Assembly: GCF_001005305.1 (NCBI RefSeq)
Contig: NZ_LBMH01000005.1
Coordinates: 341,275 to 405,274 of the forward strand
From: Kordia zhangzhouensis
Lineage (GTDB): Bacteria > Bacteroidota > Bacteroidia > Flavobacteriales > Flavobacteriaceae
Direction: 5' to 3'
DNA length: 64,000 nt
Within the stretch, counting starts at the first letter, position 1. Each line of letters begins with the position of its first letter. Made by a program: the position numbers and the translations under genes. Shown here in pieces: positions 53,586-63,267 of the stretch. The notes below the pieces were generated by a model. That model was not told the DNA's origin. It saw nothing but the letters and a program-made list of their open reading frames with translations, and made no database searches.

Positions 53586-53667
53586 TTACCTTTGGTAAAT
53601 CAAGGAAATAGTAGGTAATAACTATTAAGTTCATTTGTAACAAGTTCAATGATTAAAACTTGTTATA

Positions 53668-53982
53668 ATGGATTTACAAAAGGAATTTACTTCATTACGA
53701 AATGAAATAAGCGAGCTAAAAAGCTTATTACTGCATCAAACAACACCCGAAAAAGACTCGGAACAAATTCTAACTATTAAAGAATGTTCAAAGCTTTTAA
53801 ACTTATCAATTCCTACACTTTACACTTACACTCAAAAAAACAAAATTCCGTTTTTTAAACATGGCAGAAAGTTAATGTTTTTAAAGTCTAGTATTATCAA
53901 CTGGATTAAAGAGGGAAAAGTCAAAACCACCGCCGAAATCGAAGCCGAAGCCGACAACTTTTTAGCAAATAAAAAGAAATAA
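53668..53982 (+). CDS. Excisionase-family HTH protein
   Basis: This 104-residue protein has an N-terminal coiled coil (EFTSLRNEISELKSLLLHQT) and a MerR/excisionase-type HTH at ~35-85 (TIKECSKLLNLSIPTLYTYT, then FFKHGRKLMFLKSSIINWI). Such proteins bind element DNA and steer integrase toward excision or act as repressors. It is 7 bp from the Rep-like gene start, so the two are probably co-transcribed. Confidence 0.82.
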   Translation: MDLQKEFTSLRNEISELKSLLLHQTTPEKDSEQILTIKECSKLLNLSIPTLYTYTQKNKIPFFKHGRKLMFLKSSIINWIKEGKVKTTAEIEAEADNFLANKKK

Positions 53983-53989
53983 TCTCACC

Positions 53990-54934
53990 ATGTTTCAAGC
54001 TTCAAAAGTGATCGACTATATAAAAATAGCAGTCCAAAATGCAGATATTAACTATCTGACTACACACAGCTTTTTAGACTTCAATAGAGTTATTTCTGAA
54101 ACTACTGGCGAATATCAAAAATACGTAGTAGCAAAACACCACTTTTGCCAAATCAAAGTATATGATAGCGGCTTTGTTCAGTTTTCGGGAAGCATCCACA
54201 AAATGTGGAATTCTATACACGGAATAAAAGCACCGAACTACGATAAATTAACCAAAAGGCAGAAATCCACATACAAAGGATTTAACGGGAATCAATTTAC
54301 GATTGACAATATTATTGAGATTAGAAATTATTTGCAATTTTTACTAGGTTGTAAACCGCATGAAATGATATTTCAAAACATTGAGTTTGGCGTAAATACA
54401 ACGTTGGATTTTAACCCGAATCAATTTATTAAAGGATTGTTATATCACAACGGTACTATGTTTGAAAACAAATACAATCGAAGTTTCGCATGTGTACCAC
54501 ACGATAGATACACATTAAAACTATACAACAAGTCTTTGCAATACGGAATGCCAACACATAGTTTGCGGGTGGAATTGCATTATAAAAGAATGGAAGACTT
54601 AAAAGTATGCGGAATCAAAACATTTGCAGATATAAACACCTCAACACTAAGCAAAGCAAAAGACCAACTTTTAAAACGTTTTGATGAGGTTATGTACTTT
54701 GATAAAACAATTGATAAAAACAGCCTTACAAAGCACGAAAAAAGGCTCATTCTAAGGTATGCAAATCCAAGTTACTGGATGGACGATTTACAATCAAATC
54801 ACAGATATAGAGAAAAGAAAAAATTAACTGAAATGATACAGCACAAATCAAAGAATTTGAAACAACAAATAAGAGAAAGCATCATACAAAAGTGTGTAAC
54901 GATTAACCGACTTTCTAAAAGTGAAATTGTGTAA
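53990..54934 (+). CDS. Putative replication-initiation protein (Rep-like)
   Basis: This 314-residue basic protein has blocks FCQIKVYDSGFVQFSGSIHK, YKGFNGNQFTIDNI and SLRVELHYKRMEDLKVCGIK. Similar layouts occur in phage and plasmid Rep proteins (II/X-type), with Tyr- and His-containing blocks. The catalytic His-hydrophobic-His motif is not clear to me, so the call rests on general resemblance and the context of a small mobile element. If correct, the element may replicate as a circle after excision. Confidence 0.42.
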   Translation: MFQASKVIDYIKIAVQNADINYLTTHSFLDFNRVISETTGEYQKYVVAKHHFCQIKVYDSGFVQFSGSIHKMWNSIHGIKAPNYDKLTKRQKSTYKGFNGNQFTIDNIIEIRNYLQFLLGCKPHEMIFQNIEFGVNTTLDFNPNQFIKGLLYHNGTMFENKYNRSFACVPHDRYTLKLYNKSLQYGMPTHSLRVELHYKRMEDLKVCGIKTFADINTSTLSKAKDQLLKRFDEVMYFDKTIDKNSLTKHEKRLILRYANPSYWMDDLQSNHRYREKKKLTEMIQHKSKNLKQQIRESIIQKCVTINRLSKSEIV

Positions 54935-55010
54935 TAATTAACCTATCAATATATAGCGTTATTCATTACACAAAGTATGTTTAAAAGTTCTCCTAAAGAT
55001 TAAGGTTATT

Positions 55011-55649
55011 ATGGGAAGAAAAACCACCACCGCAGAAAGCACTGAAGGCGCGTGTAAATTAGATTTACGCATCATGCTAAAAGATGGTAGCATCAAAAAA
55101 AATGCGCACTTAGGCGGCACAATTAGTTGGCAACGCGGCGGCGCAATATCTTTTGAAAGTAAAGTGTTTGAAAATGATAAATACTTGCACGTAATGTACA
55201 CCACAACCGACCGTTACGGAATTACCACAAAACACGATTACAAAATACAGTTGGTTTCAGTTTCTAGCAATCTAAACAAAGGAAGGATTCTATATTTTAA
55301 GTGTCCTAAAACAGCAAAACGCGCACGGGTTTTATATTCAGCGTATGGAAATGATGTATTTGTACATCGCGACTATTACAAAGACCATTACGGGCAACGA
55401 TTGTTTTACAATTCGCAAATAGCCGCTAAAGATTGGTACAACAACACGATGTACTTTAACTTCCAAAGACAAATAACAACGCATGAAGCCTATTTACGTA
55501 CGTTTAAGCAATGGAAACGCACCTATCAAGGTAAGGAAACCAAACACTTTAAAAGATTGCGAGAACTCAAAGAAAGGATGCAATACTATGACATACAACG
55601 CTGTGTAGCATTGCAAAAAACAATACGTAAATATGACCATCTATTTTAA
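55011..55649 (+). CDS. Uncharacterised protein bracketing the R-M operon, left paralogue
   Basis: This 212-residue protein is homologous to the gene at 62677. Shared order: YKIQLVSVSSNLNKG here versus YNIKLVTIPSNIGNG there, then LYFKCPKTAKRARVLY versus WYFICPFTNKRCKKLY, then FVHRDYYKDHYGQ versus FMHRSALPSGMYTTQ. The blocks look like a degenerated form of a bacterial family with CPxC...RR...LY and FxCRxC...YxSQ zinc knuckles; most cysteines are lost. A Lys/Arg-rich C-terminal tail follows. It precedes hsdM by 133 bp. Function unknown. Confidence 0.7.
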   Translation: MGRKTTTAESTEGACKLDLRIMLKDGSIKKNAHLGGTISWQRGGAISFESKVFENDKYLHVMYTTTDRYGITTKHDYKIQLVSVSSNLNKGRILYFKCPKTAKRARVLYSAYGNDVFVHRDYYKDHYGQRLFYNSQIAAKDWYNNTMYFNFQRQITTHEAYLRTFKQWKRTYQGKETKHFKRLRELKERMQYYDIQRCVALQKTIRKYDHLF

Positions 55650-55733
55650 AAGATGAGGTTTCCCGTAAAAACAAACAACTTCTAAAATGTACTATTGCAA
55701 TACGTTTTTTAAAATCCAATAGGTACGAATCGC

Positions 55734-55760
55734 TAATATTTAGTATTTTCGGAAATATTA
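55734..55760 (+). promoter_or_regulatory. Palindrome upstream of hsdM
   Basis: Perfect 8-bp arms TAATATTT / AAATATTA with an 11-base spacer, 23 bp before the hsdM start. It could be an operator for a controller of the R-M operon or a promoter-proximal hairpin. Confidence 0.45.
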
Positions 55761-55782
55761 AAATTCTTACTAATTCATATAC

Positions 55783-57345
55783 ATGTCAGAAGAACAAAAA
55801 AAACTACTCGAAACCCAACTATGGAACATTGCCAACGAACTACGTGGCAAAATGGATGCCGACGAATTTCGTGATTATATACTTGGGTTTATCTTTTACA
55901 AATACCTATCTGAAAAGCAATACTTATACGCCAATAGTCTACTGGAAACGGAAGACATCAAAGATTACGCGCTCGTCACCAATGAAGACGATTTGGAAGC
56001 CATTAAAGAGGAGTCCTTATTGCAATTAGGCTACTTTTTAGCACCTCACGAACTATTTAGTGCCATCGCCAAAAAAGGAAATGCCAATACCGAAGTGGAA
56101 AGCAATTTTATACTGGAAGACTTAGAAAGCATCTTAAACAGTATCGAACAAAGCACGATGGGAACGGAAAGCGAAGACGATTTTAATAAACTCTTTGAAG
56201 ACCTCGACTTAAACAGTACCAAATTAGGCAGAAGCGTAGACGCACGAAACAAACTCATTGCAAAAGTATTGTTTCACTTAGATAAAATAGATTTTGCCTT
56301 AGAAGACACCGAAGCCGATGTACTAGGCGATGCGTACGAATATTTAATTTCACAATTTGCAAGTGGCGCGGGCAAAAAGGCAGGCGAATTTTACACGCCG
56401 CAACAAATTTCTAAAATATTGGCACAAATTGTCACGACAGGCAAAAAACGACTTAAAAATGTGTACGATCCGACGTGTGGTAGTGGCTCGCTATTATTAC
56501 GCGTAGCGCGTGAAGTTGAGGTTGGCGAATTTTACGGGCAGGAACTGAACCGAACGACGTACAATTTGGCACGTATGAACATGATTTTACACGATGTGCA
56601 TTTTCGTCAGTTTGACATACGCCAAGAAGACACCTTAGAAAAGCCACAACACACCGAACAACGTTTTGAAGCCATTGTAGCCAATCCGCCGTTTTCGGCA
56701 AAGTGGAAAGGGAAAAACAATCCGCTGAATGAAAACGATGACCGTTTTAGCCAATACGGGCGACTTGCACCGACGAGCAAAGCCGATTTTGCCTTTGTGC
56801 AACACATGATACACCAATTGGCAGAAAACGGCACAATGGCGTGCGTATTGCCGCATGGGGTGTTGTTTAGAGGTTCGGCAGAAGCCACCATACGCCAATA
56901 CATAATTGAAAACCTCAACTATTTAGATGCGGTCATTGGCTTACCGCCGAATATCTTTTTCGGTACAAGCATCCCAACGGCAATATTGGTATTGAGTAAA
57001 TGCCGCGTACATAGCGAAAACATACTCTTTATTGACGCGAGTAACGAATTTGAAAAAGACGGCAACAAAAACAAACTGCAAGAAGCACATATAGACAAAA
57101 TTGTAAACACATTTAGAGAACGTACCACGATAGATAAATTTAGCTATGTAGCCACGATGGACGAGATTATAGAAAACGACTATAACCTAAACATACCGCG
57201 CTATGTAGATACCTTTGAAGAAGAAGAACCCATAGACCTAAACGAAGTTGCCAATGCCTTACAAGCCATTGAAACGGACATTGCCGAAGTAGATAGCACC
57301 ATAGCAGACTTTTGCCAACAACTGAACATTAAAACACCGTTTTAG
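55783..57345 (+). CDS. hsdM: Type I restriction-modification methyltransferase subunit M
   Basis: This 520-residue N6-adenine methyltransferase subunit has a helical N-terminal domain (residues ~5-130). SAM-binding motif I is DPTCGSGSL starting near residue 229, and catalytic motif IV is NPPF at 301-304. With HsdS it methylates the target adenines; with HsdR added it forms the restricting complex. It is followed 1 bp later by hsdS, so the genes are tightly coupled. Its codon use has more GC-rich codons than hsdS and the nuclease gene. Confidence 0.95.
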   Translation: MSEEQKKLLETQLWNIANELRGKMDADEFRDYILGFIFYKYLSEKQYLYANSLLETEDIKDYALVTNEDDLEAIKEESLLQLGYFLAPHELFSAIAKKGNANTEVESNFILEDLESILNSIEQSTMGTESEDDFNKLFEDLDLNSTKLGRSVDARNKLIAKVLFHLDKIDFALEDTEADVLGDAYEYLISQFASGAGKKAGEFYTPQQISKILAQIVTTGKKRLKNVYDPTCGSGSLLLRVAREVEVGEFYGQELNRTTYNLARMNMILHDVHFRQFDIRQEDTLEKPQHTEQRFEAIVANPPFSAKWKGKNNPLNENDDRFSQYGRLAPTSKADFAFVQHMIHQLAENGTMACVLPHGVLFRGSAEATIRQYIIENLNYLDAVIGLPPNIFFGTSIPTAILVLSKCRVHSENILFIDASNEFEKDGNKNKLQEAHIDKIVNTFRERTTIDKFSYVATMDEIIENDYNLNIPRYVDTFEEEEPIDLNEVANALQAIETDIAEVDSTIADFCQQLNIKTPF

Positions 57346-57346
57346 G

Positions 57347-58558
57347 ATGCAGAAAGATATTAACAAAATACCGCAGTTACGGTTTTCAGAATTTACGGAA
57401 GATTGGGAAAGAAAAAAGTATAATGAAATTTATTCTTTTTATTCAACGAATTCATTGTCGAGAGATAAACTAAATTATGAAAAAGGAGAAGTAAAAAATA
57501 TACATTATGGAGATATTCATACTAAATTTTCGACGCTTTTTGATATTACAAATGAATTAGTTCCTTTTATTGATTCTGATGTTGATTTAACTAAGATAAA
57601 AGAAGAAAGTTATCTGAAAAATGGAGATTTATTAATTGCTGATGCTTCCGAAGATTACAACGATATTGGTAAAACAATCGAGGTAGTAAATCTAAATAAT
57701 GAGAAAGTAATTTCAGGTTTACATACATTTCATGCAAGACCAAACAAACATAAAATGATAATTGGTTTTTCAGGTTTTATGCTTCAAAATTGGAATGTGC
57801 GAAAACAAGTAATGAAGATAGCACAGGGAACAAAAGTATTAGGACTTGCAACAAGTAGATTAGGAAAAATTAAACTTCATATTCCATCCCTAAAAGAACA
57901 AAAAAAAATAGCGTCCTTTCTTTCGTCTGTAGATACCAAACTCAACTTATTACAACAAAAAAAAGAACGTTTGGAGCAATACAAAAAAGGTGTCATGCAA
58001 CAAATCTTTAGTCAGCAATTGCGTTTTACTGATGATGATGGTAGCAGCTTTGCAGATTGGGAAGAAAAACGTTTGGGAGATATTGCTGTAAAAGAATCAT
58101 CTAATATTTCTGCAAACTCTATAGAAGAGAATACAGGAAACTATAAAATTTATGGTGCATCTGGTTTTATTAAAAAAATAGATTTCTACTTACAAGAACA
58201 ACCTTATATTTCTATTGTAAAAGACGGCGCAGGTGTTGGAAGAACATTACTTTGTGATGCAGAATCATCTGTATTAGGTACTTTAGATGTTATCAAACCT
58301 AAAGTAAACGCTAATCTTTACTTTATATATTCATTATTGAACAATATTAATTTTACGAAATATATCATTGGAAGTACAATTCCACACATCTATTTTAAAG
58401 ATTATTCAAAAGAAAAAATACAAATACCATCTTTAAAAGAGCAAACCAAAATCGCTACCTTTTTATCGGCTATTGACAACAAAATAGCCTTAGTAGCCAT
58501 CCAAATAGAAAACACGCAACAGTTTAAAAAAGGGTTGTTGCAGCAGATGTTTGTGTAA
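57347..58558 (+). CDS. hsdS: Type I restriction-modification specificity subunit S
   Basis: This 403-residue protein has two target-recognition domains (TRD1 ~10-150, TRD2 ~230-350). Each ends in a conserved helix: PSLKEQKKIASFLSSVDTKL with QQKKERLEQYKKGVMQQ, and PSLKEQTKIATFLSAIDNKI with QFKKGLLQQMFV. The half-repeats set the spacing of a bipartite DNA target. TRD sequences are variable and the target cannot be predicted. The stop is 1 bp before the start of the nuclease gene. Confidence 0.93.
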   Translation: MQKDINKIPQLRFSEFTEDWERKKYNEIYSFYSTNSLSRDKLNYEKGEVKNIHYGDIHTKFSTLFDITNELVPFIDSDVDLTKIKEESYLKNGDLLIADASEDYNDIGKTIEVVNLNNEKVISGLHTFHARPNKHKMIIGFSGFMLQNWNVRKQVMKIAQGTKVLGLATSRLGKIKLHIPSLKEQKKIASFLSSVDTKLNLLQQKKERLEQYKKGVMQQIFSQQLRFTDDDGSSFADWEEKRLGDIAVKESSNISANSIEENTGNYKIYGASGFIKKIDFYLQEQPYISIVKDGAGVGRTLLCDAESSVLGTLDVIKPKVNANLYFIYSLLNNINFTKYIIGSTIPHIYFKDYSKEKIQIPSLKEQTKIATFLSAIDNKIALVAIQIENTQQFKKGLLQQMFV

Positions 58559-58559
58559 A

Positions 58560-59759
58560 ATGACTAAAAAAGAAACTACCATACCAACAACCCAACATAA
58601 ACAACTTTTACAAAAGGTAAAAACCATTATTGCACACCATAGAGAGCTGACAAAAGCTAAAGGTGAGTTGTTTAATATATATGATATTTTAAGTCTTACG
58701 ACCAATGAAGTCCGTACACATTCTGCTTTTCTTGCTGAATTGTTGAATCCAAACGGCACACACTTACTAGGAACTACATTTTTACAAGCGTTTATAGATA
58801 TATTACCAAAAGATATTTTTGAAAATTATTTAGATGTAGAAAATACAACGGTAATTGTTGAATATCATATTGGAACTATTGATACCAAAAATAAAACGGG
58901 CGGACGTATTGATATTTTACTAAAAGATGCTAAGGGTAATTCTATTTCCATAGAAAACAAAATAGATGCAGGTGACCAAAAAAATCAGGTGATTCGGTAT
59001 TACAATTACAATACACAAAAGAATAAGGTCATTTATCTTTCCAAGTATGGTGACGAACCTAATAAAGAAAGCAAAGGCAAGCTAATAATGAACAAAGATT
59101 TTTATGTAATTGGTTATCAACAAGAAATCATTCAATGGTTAGAAACCTGTCAAGCATTGGCGTACGATCAGCCAATTGTTCGTGAAAGTATCAAGCAATA
59201 CAAAATTCTAATTCAAAAAATCACACATACTTTGGGAAATCAGCAAGACAAAGAATTAAAAGTAGCAATTGTTGAACATTTAGAAGAAGCTTCACAAATT
59301 GCAACTACCTATCAACAGGTCATTAGAAAAATTAAAAATGATTTTAGGGTTAAAGTTTATGAACTTCTCGTGCCTAAGTTTCCTAATTACAGCTTAAAAC
59401 GACCAAAAGACATCAATCAAACTTATGCAAGTATTTGGTTTAATGAGCCTACATGTGCTAAAAATGCAACATGGTTTGCTGTAGAAAGTTTTAGCGGCTA
59501 TGGAAATAAAAATGGAATACTATATGTTGGAATTTATTCTGACAACCCTAATTTTAAAAGGGAAGAAACTTTCAACCGTTTAAATAAATGGTGGCTACAC
59601 TATAAAGCGCTAACTTACAATGATGAAGAACTTAACTTATCGGATTTAGCTTTATTAAAAACATTGAGTAATCGTTCAAATATGGAAGCTATTGCTAACA
59701 GTGTTGTAGAGCAAATTATAGAATTTGTGAAGGCACATGAAAAATATTTATTAGTATAA
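58560..59759 (+). CDS. PD-(D/E)XK nuclease superfamily protein inserted in the R-M operon
   Basis: This 399-residue protein starts MTKKETTIPTTQHKQ. The N-terminal ~140 residues have HSAFLAELLNPNGTH and GRIDILLKDAKGNSISIENK, a PD-(D/E)XK core in which D (RIDIL) and E-x-K (IENK) are visible. A Lys-rich middle and a C-terminal domain with WFAVESFSGYGNKNG follow. This matches the PDDEXK_4-like group. It lies between hsdS and hsdR and is AT-richer than hsdM and hsdR. It may be a second nuclease or an accessory defence effector. Not part of the classical complex. Confidence 0.8.
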   Translation: MTKKETTIPTTQHKQLLQKVKTIIAHHRELTKAKGELFNIYDILSLTTNEVRTHSAFLAELLNPNGTHLLGTTFLQAFIDILPKDIFENYLDVENTTVIVEYHIGTIDTKNKTGGRIDILLKDAKGNSISIENKIDAGDQKNQVIRYYNYNTQKNKVIYLSKYGDEPNKESKGKLIMNKDFYVIGYQQEIIQWLETCQALAYDQPIVRESIKQYKILIQKITHTLGNQQDKELKVAIVEHLEEASQIATTYQQVIRKIKNDFRVKVYELLVPKFPNYSLKRPKDINQTYASIWFNEPTCAKNATWFAVESFSGYGNKNGILYVGIYSDNPNFKREETFNRLNKWWLHYKALTYNDEELNLSDLALLKTLSNRSNMEAIANSVVEQIIEFVKAHEKYLLV

Positions 59760-59781
59760 AATACAAAATAAGTAAGTATAA

Positions 59782-62616
59782 ATGACCACACAACCCGAAT
59801 ACATTTTAGAAGAAAACTTAGTTCAGCAACTCACGGAAACGGGCTATACCAAAGTAACCATCAAAGACGAAGCCGACCTCATAGCCAATTTGCGTACGCA
59901 ATTAGAAAAGCATAACAACTGTACATTGTCGGCAAATGAGTTTAAGCAAGTACTCAACGTGTTGTCAAAAGGAAACATTTACGAAAAAGCCAAAACCCTA
60001 CGCGAAAAACTAAGTTACACCAAAGACGATGGTAGTACAGGCTATTTGGAACTCATTAACCAATTGCATTGGTGCAAAAATCAATACCAAGTCACGCATC
60101 AAGTCACCATGACAGGCAAATACGAAAACCGTTATGATGTAACCATCTTAATCAACGGGTTGCCATTGGTACAAATAGAACTCAAAAAGCGCGGTTTGGA
60201 ACTCAAAGAAGCGTTTAACCAAACCGTACGTTACAAAAGACATTCATATAGTTCGGGAAAAGGCTTATTTCAATTCATTCAGTTATTTATCATCAGTAAC
60301 GGCGTAAATACCAAATACTACGCTAACAATCCTATTGGCGCACTCACATTCAAACAAACCTTTTATTGGGCGGACAAAGAAAATAAAATCATCACGCAAC
60401 TCAACGAGTTTGCAAACTTATTTTTAGAACCGTGTCATTTGTCAAAAATGATTACCAAATATATGGTTCTCAACACCTCAAAAATTATGATGGTTTTGCG
60501 TCCGTATCAATATTACGCCACCGAAGCCATCGTAGAAAGGGTTAAAAACAGTACCAAATTTGGCTATATATGGCATACGACAGGTTCGGGGAAAACGCTC
60601 ACATCGTTTAAAGCCGCACAAATACTCACAAACTTAGACGAGGTACTAAAAGTAGTTTTTGTAGTAGACAGAAAAGATTTGGATTACCAAACCATCAAAG
60701 AGTTTAACAGTTTTAGCGAGGGAAGTATCGACGCAACAAACAATACCAACAACTTAGTCAAACAATTTTCCGACGATACAAAACTCATCGTAACCACGAT
60801 ACAAAAACTCAATACCGCTATCTACAAACAAAAGTATTTGGCAAAGATGGAGCGACTTAAAAAAGAGCGCATTGTATTTATATTTGACGAATGCCACCGA
60901 AGCCAATTTGGAGAAACGCACAATCGTATCAAAGCATTCTTTGAAAACTCGCAACTATTTGGCTTTACAGGAACGCCGATATTTGCGGACAATTCTGTAA
61001 AAAATGACTTAGGAAAACGCACCACCAAAGATTTATTTGATAAATGCTTACACAAATACGTCATTACCGATGCCATCCGCGACAAAAACGTATTAAAATT
61101 TTCCATTGAATACATCAGCACCTTTAAAAGCAAAGACGAAAACGACATCATAGACATTGATGTAGATAGTATTGACAAAGTGGAAGTCATGGAAGCACCG
61201 CAACGACTCGACACTATTGTAGAATATATCATTGCCAATCATAGCCGTAAAACGCACAATAAGAAGTTTACAGCCATCTTTTGCGTATCGAGTGTGGAAA
61301 CCTTAATTGAATACTATAAACTCTTTAAAACCAAAAAAGAACAAGGCAAACACGAGTTAAACGTAGCGACGATATTTTCGTATCGCGCCAATGAATTGCC
61401 CGAAGATGCAAAAGGATATATTCCCGATGAAGATTACGACGATTTTAAAGTCGTAAAAGAACCAACGCCCGTATATTCACACACGCGCGAAAAGTTAGAA
61501 AGCTTTATTGACGACTATAACGATATGTTTCAAACCAATTACGATACATTGCAATTCTATTCGTACTATAAAGACATCGGACAACGTGTAAAACATCAAG
61601 ACGTTGACATATTGTTAGTTGTAAACATGTTTTTAACGGGTTTTGATTCCAAACACTTAAATACGATTTATGTTGATAAAAACTTGCGTTATCATGGATT
61701 GATACAAGCGTTTTCGCGTACCAATCGAATATTGGACGAGGTAAAATCGCAAGGAAACGTCGTTTGTTTCAGAAACCTAAAAGATGCTACCGACGAAGCC
61801 ATTACGCTATTTTCAAACAAAGAAGCCATTGAAGAAATCATCATGCAACCGTATGAAGATTACACGGAAAAATTTACCGAAGCGATTGACAAACTCAAAG
61901 AAATAGCACCAACGGTGGACAGTGTAAACGAATTGCCATCGGAAACCGAAATATTGGAGTTTGTAAAAACCTTTCGACAGTTAATACGACTCAAAAACGT
62001 ATTGTCAACGTTTACTGAATTCAGCTTTGACGATTTGGACATTACCGAACAGGAATTTGCCGACTATCAAACCAAATATTTAGACATTCGCGACGATGTA
62101 AAACAAAAAAAAGAAAAAGTTTCCATTTTAAACGACATCGACTTTGAAGTAGAACTCATACGCCGCGATGAAATCAATGTAGCGTACATTTTGACTTTAT
62201 TAGCCAAGCTAACAAGCACAAAGAAACCAAAAGACCAGGCGCAACAAAAGAAAACCATTTCCGACATACTAGCATCCAACAGCGAGTTACGAAGCAAAAA
62301 AGAACTCATTGAACGCTTTATTGAAGAAAATTTACCATTGGTACGCGATTCCGACCTCATCGCCGATGAGTTTGACAACTACTGGACAATCGAGAAAAAG
62401 AAAGCTGTGAAGCTTCTAAGCAACGAAGAAAACTTAGAGTATCAAAAATTAGTCGATTTAATAAGCAACTATCTATTCACACGTAAAACACCGTTGCGTG
62501 ATGATATTATTGGCTTAATGGAAGTACGACCAAGTTTGCGAGAACGTGCGAAAGCATCCGAACGCATTACCACAAAAATCGTTGACTTTGTAGACATATT
62601 TATTGATGGGATGTAA
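59782..62616 (+). CDS. hsdR: Type I restriction endonuclease subunit R
   Basis: This 944-residue protein has an N-terminal endonuclease domain with D119, E133 and K135 (LPLVQIELKKRG). SF2 helicase/translocase domains follow: the Walker A motif TTGSGKT at residues 266-272 and DECH at 369-372. A FTGTPIF motif and further helicase motifs (FLTGFDSKHLNTIYVDKN, QAFSRTNR) follow. The C-terminal ~280 residues carry helical HsdR-type sequence. It pumps DNA while the complex stays bound at the unmodified target and cuts where motors collide. All key motifs are intact. Confidence 0.95.
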   Translation: MTTQPEYILEENLVQQLTETGYTKVTIKDEADLIANLRTQLEKHNNCTLSANEFKQVLNVLSKGNIYEKAKTLREKLSYTKDDGSTGYLELINQLHWCKNQYQVTHQVTMTGKYENRYDVTILINGLPLVQIELKKRGLELKEAFNQTVRYKRHSYSSGKGLFQFIQLFIISNGVNTKYYANNPIGALTFKQTFYWADKENKIITQLNEFANLFLEPCHLSKMITKYMVLNTSKIMMVLRPYQYYATEAIVERVKNSTKFGYIWHTTGSGKTLTSFKAAQILTNLDEVLKVVFVVDRKDLDYQTIKEFNSFSEGSIDATNNTNNLVKQFSDDTKLIVTTIQKLNTAIYKQKYLAKMERLKKERIVFIFDECHRSQFGETHNRIKAFFENSQLFGFTGTPIFADNSVKNDLGKRTTKDLFDKCLHKYVITDAIRDKNVLKFSIEYISTFKSKDENDIIDIDVDSIDKVEVMEAPQRLDTIVEYIIANHSRKTHNKKFTAIFCVSSVETLIEYYKLFKTKKEQGKHELNVATIFSYRANELPEDAKGYIPDEDYDDFKVVKEPTPVYSHTREKLESFIDDYNDMFQTNYDTLQFYSYYKDIGQRVKHQDVDILLVVNMFLTGFDSKHLNTIYVDKNLRYHGLIQAFSRTNRILDEVKSQGNVVCFRNLKDATDEAITLFSNKEAIEEIIMQPYEDYTEKFTEAIDKLKEIAPTVDSVNELPSETEILEFVKTFRQLIRLKNVLSTFTEFSFDDLDITEQEFADYQTKYLDIRDDVKQKKEKVSILNDIDFEVELIRRDEINVAYILTLLAKLTSTKKPKDQAQQKKTISDILASNSELRSKKELIERFIEENLPLVRDSDLIADEFDNYWTIEKKKAVKLLSNEENLEYQKLVDLISNYLFTRKTPLRDDIIGLMEVRPSLRERAKASERITTKIVDFVDIFIDGM

Positions 62617-62676
62617 AAACAAAAATAAAAGTTCCTTAGTTATTTAGGTTTCCACACGCACGAGAAAAAAGAAGTA

Positions 62677-63267
62677 ATGCCAAAACCACAAACATTTCCG
62701 TTACTCTTTGATGAGGTTAATCAACTAAGTATTGCAGACTTGAAAAAGATGAAATACTTAAAAAAAAATGTAAGTGTAAAAGGCGTAATTATATGGAAAC
62801 GTAATGGTATTAAAACTGGAAGTCTAACCCTAGAAACAACTACATTAAAAACACGTGGTATAGCAACTTTGACATATACTTGTAGTGGCACAGATTACAA
62901 TTACAATATAAAATTAGTTACAATACCCTCAAATATCGGCAACGGCTTGCTATGGTACTTTATTTGTCCTTTTACAAATAAACGATGTAAGAAGTTGTAT
63001 TTAATTGGCGAACGCTTCATGCACCGTTCAGCACTACCAAGCGGAATGTACACCACGCAAACACATTCTAAAAAGTGGCGTACTATTGAAAAAATCTACG
63101 GAAACTATTTTGATGTAGATCATTATTACAGGGAACTATACAAAAAGCATTTCAAAAAATACTACAACGGAAAGCCAACAAAGCGTTACAAAAAACTAAA
63201 GGAAAAAATCAAAGACGCTGAACGCTTTGATGCGTATGAAATAGAACAATTATTTTTGATGAAGTAA
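62677..63267 (+). CDS. Uncharacterised protein bracketing the R-M operon, right paralogue
   Basis: This 196-residue homologue of the protein at 55011 shares the block order listed there (VTIPSNIGNGLLWYFICPF, KKLYLIGERFMHRS, then a Lys-rich C terminus). It keeps one more cysteine (CKKLY) than the left paralogue. It follows hsdR by 60 bp and is co-directional. Its stop abuts the convergent XRE gene with no spacer. Function unknown. Confidence 0.68.
   Translation: MPKPQTFPLLFDEVNQLSIADLKKMKYLKKNVSVKGVIIWKRNGIKTGSLTLETTTLKTRGIATLTYTCSGTDYNYNIKLVTIPSNIGNGLLWYFICPFTNKRCKKLYLIGERFMHRSALPSGMYTTQTHSKKWRTIEKIYGNYFDVDHYYRELYKKHFKKYYNGKPTKRYKKLKEKIKDAERFDAYEIEQLFLMK

Noticed and set aside
55829..56029. 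A small gene inside hsdM in another frame
   Set aside because: It overlaps the conserved methyltransferase N-terminal domain completely and shows no independent features.
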